32,237 bases of DNA, taken from Tabrizicola sp. (GTDB taxonomy: Bacteria > Pseudomonadota > Alphaproteobacteria > Rhodobacterales > Rhodobacteraceae). The DNA is taken from positions 1-32,237 of the forward strand of contig JAEULQ010000097.1 of NCBI GenBank assembly GCA_016792685.1. Direction: 5' to 3'. The notes under the pieces were generated by a model, which had not been told where the DNA came from, did not search any database, and saw only the letters and a program-made list of their open reading frames with translations. Shown one piece after another: positions 8,169-16,444 of the stretch (its first letter is position 1; the number at the start of each line of letters is the position of its first letter). The translations under genes were made by a program, and so were the position numbers.

Positions 8169-10004
8169 TCAGGCCAGCCGGTGCCGCTTCCAGCCGATCC
8201 GGTCGAACAGCGGCGCGTAGCACCCGGCCAAAGCGACGATCGCCGCCCCGTCGGTCCGGCCCGAAGGCTCCCAGGCCTTGGTCGCTATTCCCAGAATCCG
8301 CGGCGCGATCATGCCTTCGGCTTGGGAATCCTCCGTCGTGAACTCGCCCCAGAAACAGGCCTCGACCCCGGCGATGCGCGGTTCGATATCCTCGGCCCCT
8401 TTCGGCACCGGGTCCCAGTCCACCGTCTTCGCCAAGGGCACGAAACCGGCCCAGGCCGCGCCCCAGTCGTCCGGGTCGTCGCTGTGGGCCAGATCGAAAT
8501 AGGCGTTCTGCGCCGGACACATGACCACGTCATGCCCCCGCCTTGCGGCCTCCACCCCCGGCCCCTGGCCGGTCCAGCTGAAAAGAAGCGCGCCGTTGCC
8601 GATGCCCCCCTGCACGCCCTTGGCCGCCTCTTCCCAGGCCGCCACCCTGATCCCCTTGGCGGCCAGCCCCGCCGCAAGCCGCGCCAGCATCCAGCCCTGC
8701 ACATCGTCCGAATTGGCCAGCCCCTCGCGCCCCTTCAGCGCGGCAACAGCAGGAGAGCCATCCCAGGCCCCGTGTGGCGCCTCATCGGCCCCCAGATGCA
8801 GCATGCCGAACGGAAAGAGACCTGCCACCTCCTCGGTCAGGGGCTGCAGCACCTCCCAGGTCGCGGGCATCGCGGGGTTGACGATATTGTCGATGTAACC
8901 CTGGACCGAGGCCTCCTCGCCATTGTCCCCGGGGTCGCGCAGGCCCGGGATGGCCTTGATCATCCCGTGGCTGTGGGCGGGCACCTCGATCTCGGGCAGC
9001 ACTTCGATCTGCAACGCCGCGGCCCGTGCCAGCACCTTTGCGACATCGGCCTTGGAATAACTGCCCCCTGCGCGGATGCCGCCGCCGAAGACGCCCGGCA
9101 CCAGTTCGCCCTCGCCCCGGAAGGCAGTGCGCTGCCAAAGGAGCGGCTGGCAGGCGACCTCCAGCCGGAAAGCTTCGTCATCGGCGAAATGCCAGTGGAA
9201 GCGGTTCAGCTTCACCAGCGCCATCAGATCCAGAAGCCGCAGGATGAAGTCGACGCCAAAGAAATGCCGCGCGCAGTCAAGATGCTGGCCGCGCCAGCCG
9301 AAACGCGGGCTGTCGGTGATCACTCCGCAGGGCAGCTTGCCGTCGCAGGTCTCGCGCAGGGTCAGCAGCGTGATAGCTGCATAGTGCAGGCCCGCTGCCC
9401 CCCCGACCGCTACCGAAAGCCCCCCGGGCGCAATGGTCAGCCGGTAGGCTTCCGGCCCAAGGCTTGCGTCTTCCGTCACGGTCAGCGCAGTCCCGCCCGG
9501 GGCAACGAAAGGTGCCAGCCCCAGGCGCCCGGCCAGCTCCGCGGCGCTTTCCACCCCGGGGGTCGGCGCAAGCGCGGCAAAGTCCAGCGTCCCGGCCGAG
9601 GCCGCCCAGCCCGTCGGCTGCGGCACCAGCGGCAACCGCCCCGGCTCCAGGGGCCGGCGTGCCGGCCCCTCGCCGTCGCGCAGGCCCAGGTCGGTCGCGG
9701 GCGGCAGCGGGAGGCAGTCCTTTCCCACCCGCAGATAGGCCCCCATCGGCAACCAGGCCCGGTTGCGCGGCTTATGCCGTTCGATCACATGGACCAGAAC
9801 CAGCTCATGCACCGCGCCTGCCGAAAGGTCGGGCAGCGCTATTTCGCCATAGCCCGCCACTGACCGCACCATCGTGCCGCCCGAAACCACCCGCCAGGGC
9901 GCCATCAGCGAAAAGCACAACACGGGCGCAGTCAGCGGGCGATCCGTGCCAAGCTCGCAGCGGATCTGATGCCCGTCGATGCGGGCGCGAAAGGTCATGG
10001 TCAT
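8169..10004 (-). CDS. glycoside hydrolase family 20 beta-N-acetylhexosaminidase, predicted cytoplasmic
   Basis: A 611-residue enzyme predicted to remove terminal beta-linked GlcNAc or GalNAc by substrate-assisted catalysis. The GH20 core has the start of the barrel at DSPRFGWRGQHLDCARHF (231-248), LNRFHWHFADDEAFR (266-280), EIEVPAHSHG (338-347) and the catalytic pair D407-E408 in LHLGADEAP. Aromatic residues follow in FSWTG and ACFWGEF. The N-terminus (MTMTFRARIDG) is neither a signal peptide nor a lipobox, so hydrolysis probably follows uptake. The first 230 residues are longer than a minimal GH20 domain and probably include an N-terminal accessory domain. Its start overlaps the GntR gene's stop (ATGA), so regulator and enzyme are co-translated. 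Confidence 0.93.
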   Translation of the reverse strand: MTMTFRARIDGHQIRCELGTDRPLTAPVLCFSLMAPWRVVSGGTMVRSVAGYGEIALPDLSAGAVHELVLVHVIERHKPRNRAWLPMGAYLRVGKDCLPLPPATDLGLRDGEGPARRPLEPGRLPLVPQPTGWAASAGTLDFAALAPTPGVESAAELAGRLGLAPFVAPGGTALTVTEDASLGPEAYRLTIAPGGLSVAVGGAAGLHYAAITLLTLRETCDGKLPCGVITDSPRFGWRGQHLDCARHFFGVDFILRLLDLMALVKLNRFHWHFADDEAFRLEVACQPLLWQRTAFRGEGELVPGVFGGGIRAGGSYSKADVAKVLARAAALQIEVLPEIEVPAHSHGMIKAIPGLRDPGDNGEEASVQGYIDNIVNPAMPATWEVLQPLTEEVAGLFPFGMLHLGADEAPHGAWDGSPAVAALKGREGLANSDDVQGWMLARLAAGLAAKGIRVAAWEEAAKGVQGGIGNGALLFSWTGQGPGVEAARRGHDVVMCPAQNAYFDLAHSDDPDDWGAAWAGFVPLAKTVDWDPVPKGAEDIEPRIAGVEACFWGEFTTEDSQAEGMIAPRILGIATKAWEPSGRTDGAAIVALAGCYAPLFDRIGWKRHRLA

Positions 10005-10762
10005 GGGGAATCGAGCCTCAGTTCGGCGATGAAGTCATAGATGTCACTGCGGTAAAGCCCGCGGGTGAATTCGATCGGGCGGCCCGAGGGCACATAGGCG
10101 GTCCGGTCGATCCGGAGGACCGCCGCACCTTCGGCCAGCATCAGGTGCCGTGCGTCGAGCCCGGTAAGGTTGACCGCCGTGATCCGCTGCACCGCCCGCG
10201 TCGGCGCCGTGCCAAGCGACCGCAGCACATCGTAAAGCGAGGTCTCGACCGCTTCGGGGTCGGGCAGGATGTCGGTGGGCAGCGACGACCATTCGATGGC
10301 CAGGGGCGTATCATCGGCAAAGCGCAGACGTTCGACCCGCGCCACGCGCTCGCCGGCCGAAAGGCCCAGCGCCATCATCTCGTCCGGCGTGGGCAGGAAA
10401 AGGCCCCGGCGCAGGATGCGGCTGGACGAGGTCTTTCCGCGCTGGCGCATGTATTCGGTGAACGACAGCAGGGCCGAGAGCGAATGCTCCATCTTCGGCC
10501 GGGCCGCCTGGACAAACGTCCCCGCGCCGCGCCTTTGGTCCAGGACGCCATCGGCCACCAACTGGCTCACCGCCTTGCGGACCGTCACCCGGCTGACATC
10601 GGCAATCAGCGCCAGCTCCCGTTCCGGCGGCAACTGGGTTTCCGGGGGCAGTTCCCCCGCTGCGATTGCTGCCGCAAGATGCCGGTAAAGCTGTTCATAC
10701 CGCGGACCGCGTGCGGCCCGATACCAGGCTTCAGGGCGGTAGAGCGCGTGTTCGTCTTCCAT
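10001..10762 (-). CDS. GntR-family (HutC subfamily) transcriptional regulator of the amino-sugar locus
   Basis: 253 residues with a winged helix-turn-helix at about 20-90 (LPPERELALIADVSRVTVRKAVSQLVADG, then the wing RRGAGTFV) and a C-terminal UTRA ligand-binding domain (about 105-250, ending RGLYRSDIYDFIAEL). UTRA regulators of this type (NagR/DasR/PhnF relatives) bind sugar phosphates; GlcNAc-6-P or GlcN-6-P would fit the genes around it. The start at 10762 has a GGGGGCCCAGG ribosome site; the longer frame to 10972 covers the divergent promoter region. It is followed by the coupled hexosaminidase gene and faces the ABC transporter operon, which suggests it represses both directions from sites in the 238-bp gap. 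Confidence 0.9.
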   Translation of the reverse strand: MEDEHALYRPEAWYRAARGPRYEQLYRHLAAAIAAGELPPETQLPPERELALIADVSRVTVRKAVSQLVADGVLDQRRGAGTFVQAARPKMEHSLSALLSFTEYMRQRGKTSSSRILRRGLFLPTPDEMMALGLSAGERVARVERLRFADDTPLAIEWSSLPTDILPDPEAVETSLYDVLRSLGTAPTRAVQRITAVNLTGLDARHLMLAEGAAVLRIDRTAYVPSGRPIEFTRGLYRSDIYDFIAELRLDSP

Positions 10763-10778
10763 CCTGGGCCCCCAAAAA

Positions 10779-10802
10779 TTGGTATCATTCGGACGAAACC
10801 AA
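10779..10802. promoter_or_regulatory. candidate operator of the GntR regulator (24-bp imperfect palindrome)
   Basis: Arms TTGGTATCATTC and GGACGAAACCAA form an imperfect dyad in which TTGGT/ACCAA and the TC/GA positions match. It lies 17 bp upstream of the regulator's start codon, where binding would repress its own transcription. TTGGTAT recurs twice in the same gap, at 10884 and 10917. Confidence 0.5.
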
Positions 10803-10883
10803 ATACATCCGCGCCAGCAAGATGGCCCGAGAATCTGCCCGAAAACAAGGGAAATCCGCAGGTGGTACGGTTTTTCTGCAGAG

Positions 10884-10924
10884 TTGGTATTATAATGGTA
10901 GCAATGCCGACGTTTTTTGGTATG
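10884..10924 (+). promoter_or_regulatory. promoter of the ABC transporter operon with two TTGGTAT half-sites
   Basis: A perfect -10 hexamer TATAAT lies at 10891-10896, directly joined to a TTGGTAT half-site (10884-10890). A second TTGGTAT lies at 10917-10923, just downstream of the predicted transcription start near 10903. The -35 region is poor (around CGGTTT at 10868). The overlap of half-sites with the -10 suits direct repression. The leader to the first start codon would be about 98 nt. Confidence 0.5.
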
Positions 10925-11000
10925 GTCAGCCCCACAAGACGATTCGCCTGGCAACCGCTGCCCCGGTTGCACAGCTTACGCCACGGGAGGGGGAAGACGC

Positions 11001-11927
11001 ATGGCCCTGGTCGCCGAGACCGCCGCACCGGAACGGATGCAGCGCCGCGAACTCTCAGATCGGGCCTTTGCCTGGCTCCTGATCTCGCCTGCCGTGCTTT
11101 TCATCGCGGTCATCGTGGTCTGGCCGCTGATCGAGACGATCCGCCTTTCCTTCACCGATGCCACGCTTGGCGGCGAGAACTGGGTTGGTCTGCAGAATTA
11201 TGCGGCGCTCTTTGCCGACCCCAAGTTCTGGCAGATCGTCGGCCGCACCTTCTACTGGATGGTCCTGGCGGTCTCGCTGAAGCTGATCGTCGGCCTGATC
11301 GGCGCCACGCTCCTGAACGCCGCGGTGCCAGGCAAGGCGCTCTTCCGGGTTCTCGTCATGCCGCCCTGGGTGATCCCGATCGCCATCGGCGTCATCGGCT
11401 GGAAGTGGATGTACAACGGCTATTTCGGCCTGATCTCGGGCCTCCTGCAGGAATTCGGCCTGGTGCAGGACCGCGTCGCGCTCTTGGCCACCAAGACCTC
11501 GGCCTTCTACTCGGCCATTGTCACCGACGTCTGGGTCGGCACGCCCATGGTCACGCTCTTCTTCCTGGCCGCCATGCAGGGCGTCAGCCGCGACCTTTAC
11601 GAGGCCGCCTGGGTTGATGGCGCCAGCCGCTGGTATCGTTTCCGTCGCATCACCATTCCCCAAATCATGCCGGTGATTGTTTCCATGGCGCTGCTCTCGG
11701 CGATCTGGACCTTCAACAGCTTCGAGATCATCTGGATCCTCACCGAAGGTGGGCCGCGCGGGGCGACGACCACCCTGATCATCGACACCTACAAGGTCGC
11801 GATCTCCTCGCAGCGCTTTGGCGAGGGTGCGGCGCGGGCCGTCGTGATCGTGGTGCTGCTGGCCACCTTCTCGCTCTTCTACCTGTGGTTCCTGAACCGC
11901 GTGAACCGGCATTACGGAGCAAAATGA
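11001..11927 (+). CDS. ABC sugar transporter permease (MalF/LacF type)
   Basis: A 308-residue inner-membrane subunit with six hydrophobic segments. The EAA loop that docks to the ATPase is visible as EAAWVDGASRWYRFRRITIPQIMP near residues 200-223. The family is the carbohydrate uptake (CUT1) permease group, which imports mono- and oligosaccharides. The start at 11001 (MALVAETA) follows a strong GGGAGGGGGAAG ribosome site; the open frame extends to 10917, but that would place the start in the promoter. Its stop overlaps the second permease's start. As the first gene after the regulated promoter it opens the uptake part of the amino-sugar operon. Confidence 0.93.
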   Translation: MALVAETAAPERMQRRELSDRAFAWLLISPAVLFIAVIVVWPLIETIRLSFTDATLGGENWVGLQNYAALFADPKFWQIVGRTFYWMVLAVSLKLIVGLIGATLLNAAVPGKALFRVLVMPPWVIPIAIGVIGWKWMYNGYFGLISGLLQEFGLVQDRVALLATKTSAFYSAIVTDVWVGTPMVTLFFLAAMQGVSRDLYEAAWVDGASRWYRFRRITIPQIMPVIVSMALLSAIWTFNSFEIIWILTEGGPRGATTTLIIDTYKVAISSQRFGEGAARAVVIVVLLATFSLFYLWFLNRVNRHYGAK

Positions 11928-12772
11928 TGCAGATCGAAAAGCTCTCGCTCCTGCAGAAGATCGGCGTCTACATCGCCACGTTCTTCTTCCTGCTCTTCGT
12001 CCTGATGCCCTTCATCGAGATGATCCGCGTCTCGCTGCGGCCCATGAGCCACCTGATGACCGCCGATTTCACCTGGTGGTCCGAGGATTTCAGCCTGCAG
12101 GCCTATCGCGACATGTGGGTGACGGTCCCGCTTCTGGGCCGCTACATCTTCAACTCGATCTTCATCGCCACATCTGTGACCGCGCTGACCATGGTCGTGG
12201 TGGTCCCGGCCGCCTATGCCTATGCCCGGCTCGAGTTTCCGTTCAAGACGCTCTCGCTTGGCGGGTTCCTGGCGGTCAACATGTTCACCGGGGCCGTGCT
12301 TCTGATCCCGCTCTACCGCGTCCTGCGCACGCTTTCGATGCTGAACACCTATTGGGCGATCATCATCCCCGGCGTGGCCTTCCTGATCCCGACCGGCATC
12401 TGGCTTCTCCGCTCGTATCTCGAGAAGATCCCGCGCGAGCTTGAGGAGGCGGCCTTCGTCGACGGAGCCTCGCGCCTTTACACGCTGCGCCGCGTGGTGA
12501 TCCCGCTGGCCGTTCCCGGCCTGATCGTGGTCGGCACCGCGGTCTTCATCGGCGCCTATGCCCAGCAGTTCCTCTTTGCCATCACCTTCAACAATGTCCG
12601 AGAGATCCAGCCCCTTCCGGCCGGTCTTTACGAGTTTATCGGCTACCAGGACGTGACCTGGAACGAGATGATGGCCGCTGCCCTGACCGGTATCACCCCG
12701 GTGATGCTCGTCTTCCTGTTCCTGCAAAAGTATCTCGTCGCCGGACTGACGGCCGGCGCCGTGAAAGAGTGA
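11924..12772 (+). CDS. ABC sugar transporter permease (MalG/LacG type)
   Basis: A 282-residue partner permease with six hydrophobic segments and an EAA loop, EEAAFVDGASRLYTLRRVVIPLAVP, near residues 182-206. It pairs with the preceding permease to form the membrane channel of a CUT1 importer. Two consecutive ATG codons (11924 and 11927) are possible starts; the first forms an ATGA overlap with the upstream stop and has GGAG at a good distance. The C-terminus LVAGLTAGAVKE is the usual tail of MalG-type permeases. The binding-protein gene follows after 33 bp with its own ribosome site. Confidence 0.93.
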   Translation: MMQIEKLSLLQKIGVYIATFFFLLFVLMPFIEMIRVSLRPMSHLMTADFTWWSEDFSLQAYRDMWVTVPLLGRYIFNSIFIATSVTALTMVVVVPAAYAYARLEFPFKTLSLGGFLAVNMFTGAVLLIPLYRVLRTLSMLNTYWAIIIPGVAFLIPTGIWLLRSYLEKIPRELEEAAFVDGASRLYTLRRVVIPLAVPGLIVVGTAVFIGAYAQQFLFAITFNNVREIQPLPAGLYEFIGYQDVTWNEMMAAALTGITPVMLVFLFLQKYLVAGLTAGAVKE

Positions 12773-12805
12773 CCAACCACGAAGTCCAACCAAGGGAGAC
12801 TACGA

Positions 12806-14014
12806 ATGACCCACCTCAAGACCCTGACGGTCGCCGCTGGCCTGATGGCTGGCACGGCCCTTTCGGCCCAGGCGCAAGAGCTGCACTTCATCATGTGCGG
12901 CGGCGAAGTGCGCCCGGCCGACCAGGCTGTGATCGACAAGTTCCAGGCCGACAACGCCGGCGTCACCGTTAAGATGGAAGCGGTGGAATGGGGCACCTGC
13001 CAGGACAAGTCGATGCAGCTTGCCGCCGCCGGCGACCCGCCGGACGTGGCCTACATGGGCTCGCGCACCCTGCGCCAGCTTGCCAACAATGACCTGATCG
13101 TCCCCGTCACCTTCACGCCCGAGGAAGAGGCCGCCTACCAGCCCGGCGTTCTGAAGACCGTGACCAACGGCGGCCAGTACTGGGGCATCCCGCATGCCTT
13201 CTCGACCAAGGCGCTCTACATCAACTGCGCCGTGGTCGAAGCCGCGGGGGCTGAATGCAAGGCGCCGGCCACCTGGCCGGAACTGATCGCGCTGGCGAAG
13301 ACCGTGACCGACAACACCGATGCCGCAGGCATCGGCATTGCCGGCAAGGATTTCGACAACACGATGCACATGTTCCTCGACTTCCTCTATTCGAACGGCG
13401 GCAAGGTCTACAACGACGACGGCACCCCGGCGCTCGACAGCCAGCAGACCCGCGAGACCCTGCAGCTTTACGCAGACCTACTGCCCTACATGCAGTCCGG
13501 CCCGACCGAATGGGAACGTGACCAGATGAAGGACCTCTTCAACGACGGGCAGATCGCCATGTACGTCTCGGGTCCCTGGGGCGAAGGCCAGCACAAGGAA
13601 AAGGTCCCGACCCAGATCGTCGCCCCCGTCCCGGCTGGCCCCTCGGGTCCCTCGGGCACGATCCTGATCACCGACTCGCTCGCTGTCTTCAAGGGCACCG
13701 GGAACGAGGAACTGGCGATCAAGCTGGCCAAGGCGCTGACGTCCGGTGAAGCCCAGTACGACCTCGACTCGACCTGGGGCCTGACGCCCATCCTGCAGTA
13801 CGAAAAGATCGGCATCGCAGACCCCTACTACACCAAGGGCAACTGGCCGATCTTCGTGGCCGGCATCTCGACCGGCGGCCCCGAGCCGATGGTCGAGGAC
13901 TTCAAGGCCCTGCAGGCCGTCTTCACCAATATGATCCAGGGGATCATGCTCGGCGAAGGCTCGGTTGACGAACTGGTGACGCAAGCCGGCGTCGAACTCG
14001 CAGCGGTCCGCTGA
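12806..14014 (+). CDS. ABC transporter periplasmic sugar-binding protein
   Basis: A 402-residue extracellular solute-binding protein of the maltose/oligosaccharide-binding type. A signal peptide covers residues 1-23 with a likely cut after AQA (AQA|QE). The mature part has the family's GDPPDVAYMG, WGIPHAFSTKALYIN and GQIAMYVSGPWGE stretches. Four cysteines (in MCGG, GTCQD, INCAV and AECKA) could form disulfides, fitting the periplasm. The ribosome site AAGGGAG precedes the start. Unlike many CUT1 operons, the binding protein comes third, after the permeases, and is followed by a strong stem-loop. Neighbouring genes predict GlcNAc, GalNAc or their oligosaccharides as ligand; the sequence alone does not show this. 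Confidence 0.93.
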   Translation: MTHLKTLTVAAGLMAGTALSAQAQELHFIMCGGEVRPADQAVIDKFQADNAGVTVKMEAVEWGTCQDKSMQLAAAGDPPDVAYMGSRTLRQLANNDLIVPVTFTPEEEAAYQPGVLKTVTNGGQYWGIPHAFSTKALYINCAVVEAAGAECKAPATWPELIALAKTVTDNTDAAGIGIAGKDFDNTMHMFLDFLYSNGGKVYNDDGTPALDSQQTRETLQLYADLLPYMQSGPTEWERDQMKDLFNDGQIAMYVSGPWGEGQHKEKVPTQIVAPVPAGPSGPSGTILITDSLAVFKGTGNEELAIKLAKALTSGEAQYDLDSTWGLTPILQYEKIGIADPYYTKGNWPIFVAGISTGGPEPMVEDFKALQAVFTNMIQGIMLGEGSVDELVTQAGVELAAVR

Positions 14015-14029
14015 TCGCCTGAACAGCCC

Positions 14030-14056
14030 GGGGGCGCGGTTCCGCGCCGCGCCCCC
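14030..14056 (+). terminator. strong stem-loop after the binding-protein gene (attenuator or mRNA stabiliser)
   Basis: Perfect 10-bp arms GGGGGCGCGG (14030-14039) and CCGCGCCCCC (14047-14056) with a 7-nt loop, followed by TTTCCTT. Hairpins at this spot in ABC operons often keep the binding protein more abundant than the membrane subunits. The short T-run allows partial termination before the ATPase gene. Confidence 0.75.
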
Positions 14057-14091
14057 TTTCCTTCCGCCCTTCCTGACCCAAGGACGCGCCC

Positions 14092-15189
14092 ATGGCCACG
14101 CTTGACCTTCAGAACCTGACGAAATCCTTCGGCTCGGCCCAGGTGCTGACCGGGATCGACCTCGCCATCCGCGACAAGGAATTCGTGGTCTTCGTTGGCC
14201 CCTCGGGCTGTGGCAAATCCACGCTCCTGCGCATCATCGCCGGGCTTGAGGGTGCCACCACCGGCCAGATCCTGATCGACGGCGTCGACGTCTCGGATGC
14301 CGCACCGGTTGACCGCGGGATCTCGATGGTCTTCCAGTCCTACGCGCTCTATCCCCATCTTTCGGTCTACGAAAACATCGCCTTCCCGCTGCGCGTCGCC
14401 CGTCTCCCCGAGGCCGAGGTCAAGCAGAAGGTCGGCCGCGCCGCCGAGATCCTGCAGCTCACCGAAAAGCTGCCCTTGAAGCCCGGCCAGCTCTCTGGTG
14501 GCCAGCGCCAGCGCGTGGCCATCGGTCGCTCGATTGTCCGCAACCCCAAGGTCTTTCTTTTCGACGAGCCGCTCTCGAACCTTGACGCTGCCCTTCGCGG
14601 TGAAATGCGGGTCGAGCTTTCCGCCCTCCAGCGCGACCTTGACGCCACCATGGTCTACGTCACCCACGACCAGGTCGAGGCGATGACAATGGCCCACCGC
14701 ATCGTGGTGCTGAACAAGGGCCGGATCGAGCAATTCGGCACGCCCATGGAACTTTATCACCACCCGGCGACCCGCTTCGTGGCCACCTTCATCGGCCAGC
14801 CGAACATGAACCTCTTGCCCGCCTCGGTGATCGGCACCGGCGCCGATGGCCTGACCGTCGAATTCCACGGCGGCACCCGGATGACCATTCCGGTCGACAG
14901 CGCCGGAGCCAAGACGGGCGACCGCGTCGAAGTGGGTCTTCGTCCGGAAAACCTGAAACTCGGCCAGGGCGTCTCGATGCGCCTGCGGGTCCTCGAACGC
15001 CTCGGCGGCACCGCCATCGCCTATGGCCAGATGGCCGACGGGCTCAAGATCTGCGCAGCCCTGCCTGGCGACACGACCGTGCACGAGGGCGAGGATGTGG
15101 GTCTCACCTTTGCGCCCGCCGACGCCCATGTCTTTGACGCGACTGGCCGCGTGATGCGGCGCCGGCAGGCCCCCGCGCTCGCCGCCTGA
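14092..15189 (+). CDS. ABC sugar transporter ATP-binding protein (MalK/UgpC/MsmK type)
   Basis: A 365-residue ATPase that powers the two permeases. Walker A is GPSGCGKST (36-44), followed by a Q-loop in VFQSYALYPH, the signature LSGGQRQR, Walker B with the D-loop in FLFDEPLSNLD and the switch histidine in YVTHDQ. Residues from about 240 onward form the TOBE/regulatory domain of CUT1 ATPases (GLRPENLKL). It lies 77 bp after the binding-protein gene, behind the stem-loop. These ATPases can serve several sugar importers in a cell, but the gene order ties this one to the local system. Confidence 0.95.
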   Translation: MATLDLQNLTKSFGSAQVLTGIDLAIRDKEFVVFVGPSGCGKSTLLRIIAGLEGATTGQILIDGVDVSDAAPVDRGISMVFQSYALYPHLSVYENIAFPLRVARLPEAEVKQKVGRAAEILQLTEKLPLKPGQLSGGQRQRVAIGRSIVRNPKVFLFDEPLSNLDAALRGEMRVELSALQRDLDATMVYVTHDQVEAMTMAHRIVVLNKGRIEQFGTPMELYHHPATRFVATFIGQPNMNLLPASVIGTGADGLTVEFHGGTRMTIPVDSAGAKTGDRVEVGLRPENLKLGQGVSMRLRVLERLGGTAIAYGQMADGLKICAALPGDTTVHEGEDVGLTFAPADAHVFDATGRVMRRRQAPALAA

Positions 15190-15204
15190 AGGAAGGAGAA
15201 TACC

Positions 15205-16347
15205 ATGCGGATTGTCACCTCAGGCATCGGCCTGCGGGCCGGTCACGTCTTGACCACGCTCAAGGCCGAGATGCCCGAAGCCGAAATCGTGGGCTACTAC
15301 GACCCCCAGCCCACCCATCTGGATATGATCGGGACCGACACGCCGCGCTATCCCTCGGTCGAGGCGATGCTCTCCGATGCAAAGCCCGACCTCTACTGCG
15401 TCTTCTCGCCGAACGTCTTTCACCTCGACCAGATCCGCCTGGGGCTGGAAGCAGGCGTGCAGGTCTTCACCGAAAAGCCGGTCGTCGTGTCGATCGAGGA
15501 GACCCTCGAACTCGCCCGCCTGCTGGCAAAGCACGGCGGCGTCAACCGCGCCATGGTCGGCCTCGTCCTGCGCTATTCGCAACACATGGTCGACCTCCGC
15601 GCGGCCATGGCGCAGGGCTGGCTCGGCGAAATCACCAGCCTCGAGGCCAACGAACACATCGGCCCCTACCACGGCGCCTTCTTCATGCGCGACTGGCGCC
15701 GGAAGACCGGCCTTGCTGGCGGCTTCATGCTGGAAAAATGCTGCCACGACCTCGACATCTACAACATGGTCACCGGCTCCCGCCCCCAGCGCGTCGCAAG
15801 CTTCGGCGGGCGGAAAAGCTTTGTCCCGGCCAATGCGCCCAAGTCCAACGCCGAGGCCGAGATCTTCCACGTCAAGAAATCGGTCTGGGAAGCGACCGAT
15901 GATCCCTTCAACTCCGACGGCGACATCATCGACTTCCAGACCGCGATCCTGCAGTACGAGACCGGCTCCAGCCTCGCCTTTCACACCAATCTCAACGTCC
16001 CCGACGAACATCGTCGGTTCTGCGTGATCGGCACTCACGGCATGGCCGAAGGCGACTTTGTCCGCGGCTTCCTGAAAGTCACCGCCCGCGACGGCCGCCG
16101 CCTCGCCGACCACGACTATACGCAAGGTACCGCGATGAAGGGCGCGCACTACGGCGCCGACCAGCTCATGTGCCGCGACATCACCGCCTACCTGCGCGGG
16201 CAATCCGACCACCTCCCCGTCTCCATCCTTGACGCCATGGAAGCAGGCATCGCCGCCATCGCCCTCGACGAGGCCCGCACCACCGGGCAGGTCGTCGACC
16301 TCACCGAGACCTGGGCCCAGCTTGACAGCCACGGGCTTCGCAAATGA
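15205..16347 (+). CDS. Gfo/Idh/MocA-family NAD(P)-dependent oxidoreductase
   Basis: A 380-residue two-domain oxidoreductase. The N-terminal Rossmann part begins IVTSGIGLRAGHV (a GxGxxxG-like turn) and has the family's EKP motif (E90-K91-P92), whose lysine acts in catalysis. The C-terminal domain carries GGFMLEKCCHDLDIYN (170-185), with H179 in the usual catalytic position. The start has a strong AAGGAAGGAG site 15 bp after the ATPase gene. Family members oxidise or epimerise sugars, inositols and amino-sugar derivatives. In this operon it may process a modified or linked amino sugar before the common pathway, but no substrate can be read. No signal peptide is seen. Confidence 0.9.
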   Translation: MRIVTSGIGLRAGHVLTTLKAEMPEAEIVGYYDPQPTHLDMIGTDTPRYPSVEAMLSDAKPDLYCVFSPNVFHLDQIRLGLEAGVQVFTEKPVVVSIEETLELARLLAKHGGVNRAMVGLVLRYSQHMVDLRAAMAQGWLGEITSLEANEHIGPYHGAFFMRDWRRKTGLAGGFMLEKCCHDLDIYNMVTGSRPQRVASFGGRKSFVPANAPKSNAEAEIFHVKKSVWEATDDPFNSDGDIIDFQTAILQYETGSSLAFHTNLNVPDEHRRFCVIGTHGMAEGDFVRGFLKVTARDGRRLADHDYTQGTAMKGAHYGADQLMCRDITAYLRGQSDHLPVSILDAMEAGIAAIALDEARTTGQVVDLTETWAQLDSHGLRK

Positions 16348-16381
16348 CCCTGCTTGCCCCCATCACCCCCGGCCGCCAAAA

Positions 16382-16424
16382 GCGCCACTCCTCTGTCGTA
16401 GGGGGTTGGGGTTTGGGGGCGACC
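16382..16424 (+). repeat. G-rich intergenic repeat, copy 1
   Basis: A pyrimidine-rich arm (CCACTCCTCTGT), CGTAGG and three G-tracts (GGGGG, GGGG, GGGGG). Similar elements with the same order lie at 23642-23690 and 26761-26802. The copy sits in the 97-bp gap before the first SIS gene, the widest gap in the first half of the operon. Confidence 0.5.
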
Positions 16425-16444
16425 ACCATCACCCGAGCCAAGAC

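Noticed and set aside
15205-16347. The oxidoreductase as a GH109-type NAD-dependent alpha-N-acetylgalactosaminidase
   Set aside because: The context is tempting, but the sequence has the EKP and EKCCHDLD pattern of ordinary Gfo/Idh/MocA dehydrogenases and I do not see the GG-YPTH-like stretch of GH109.
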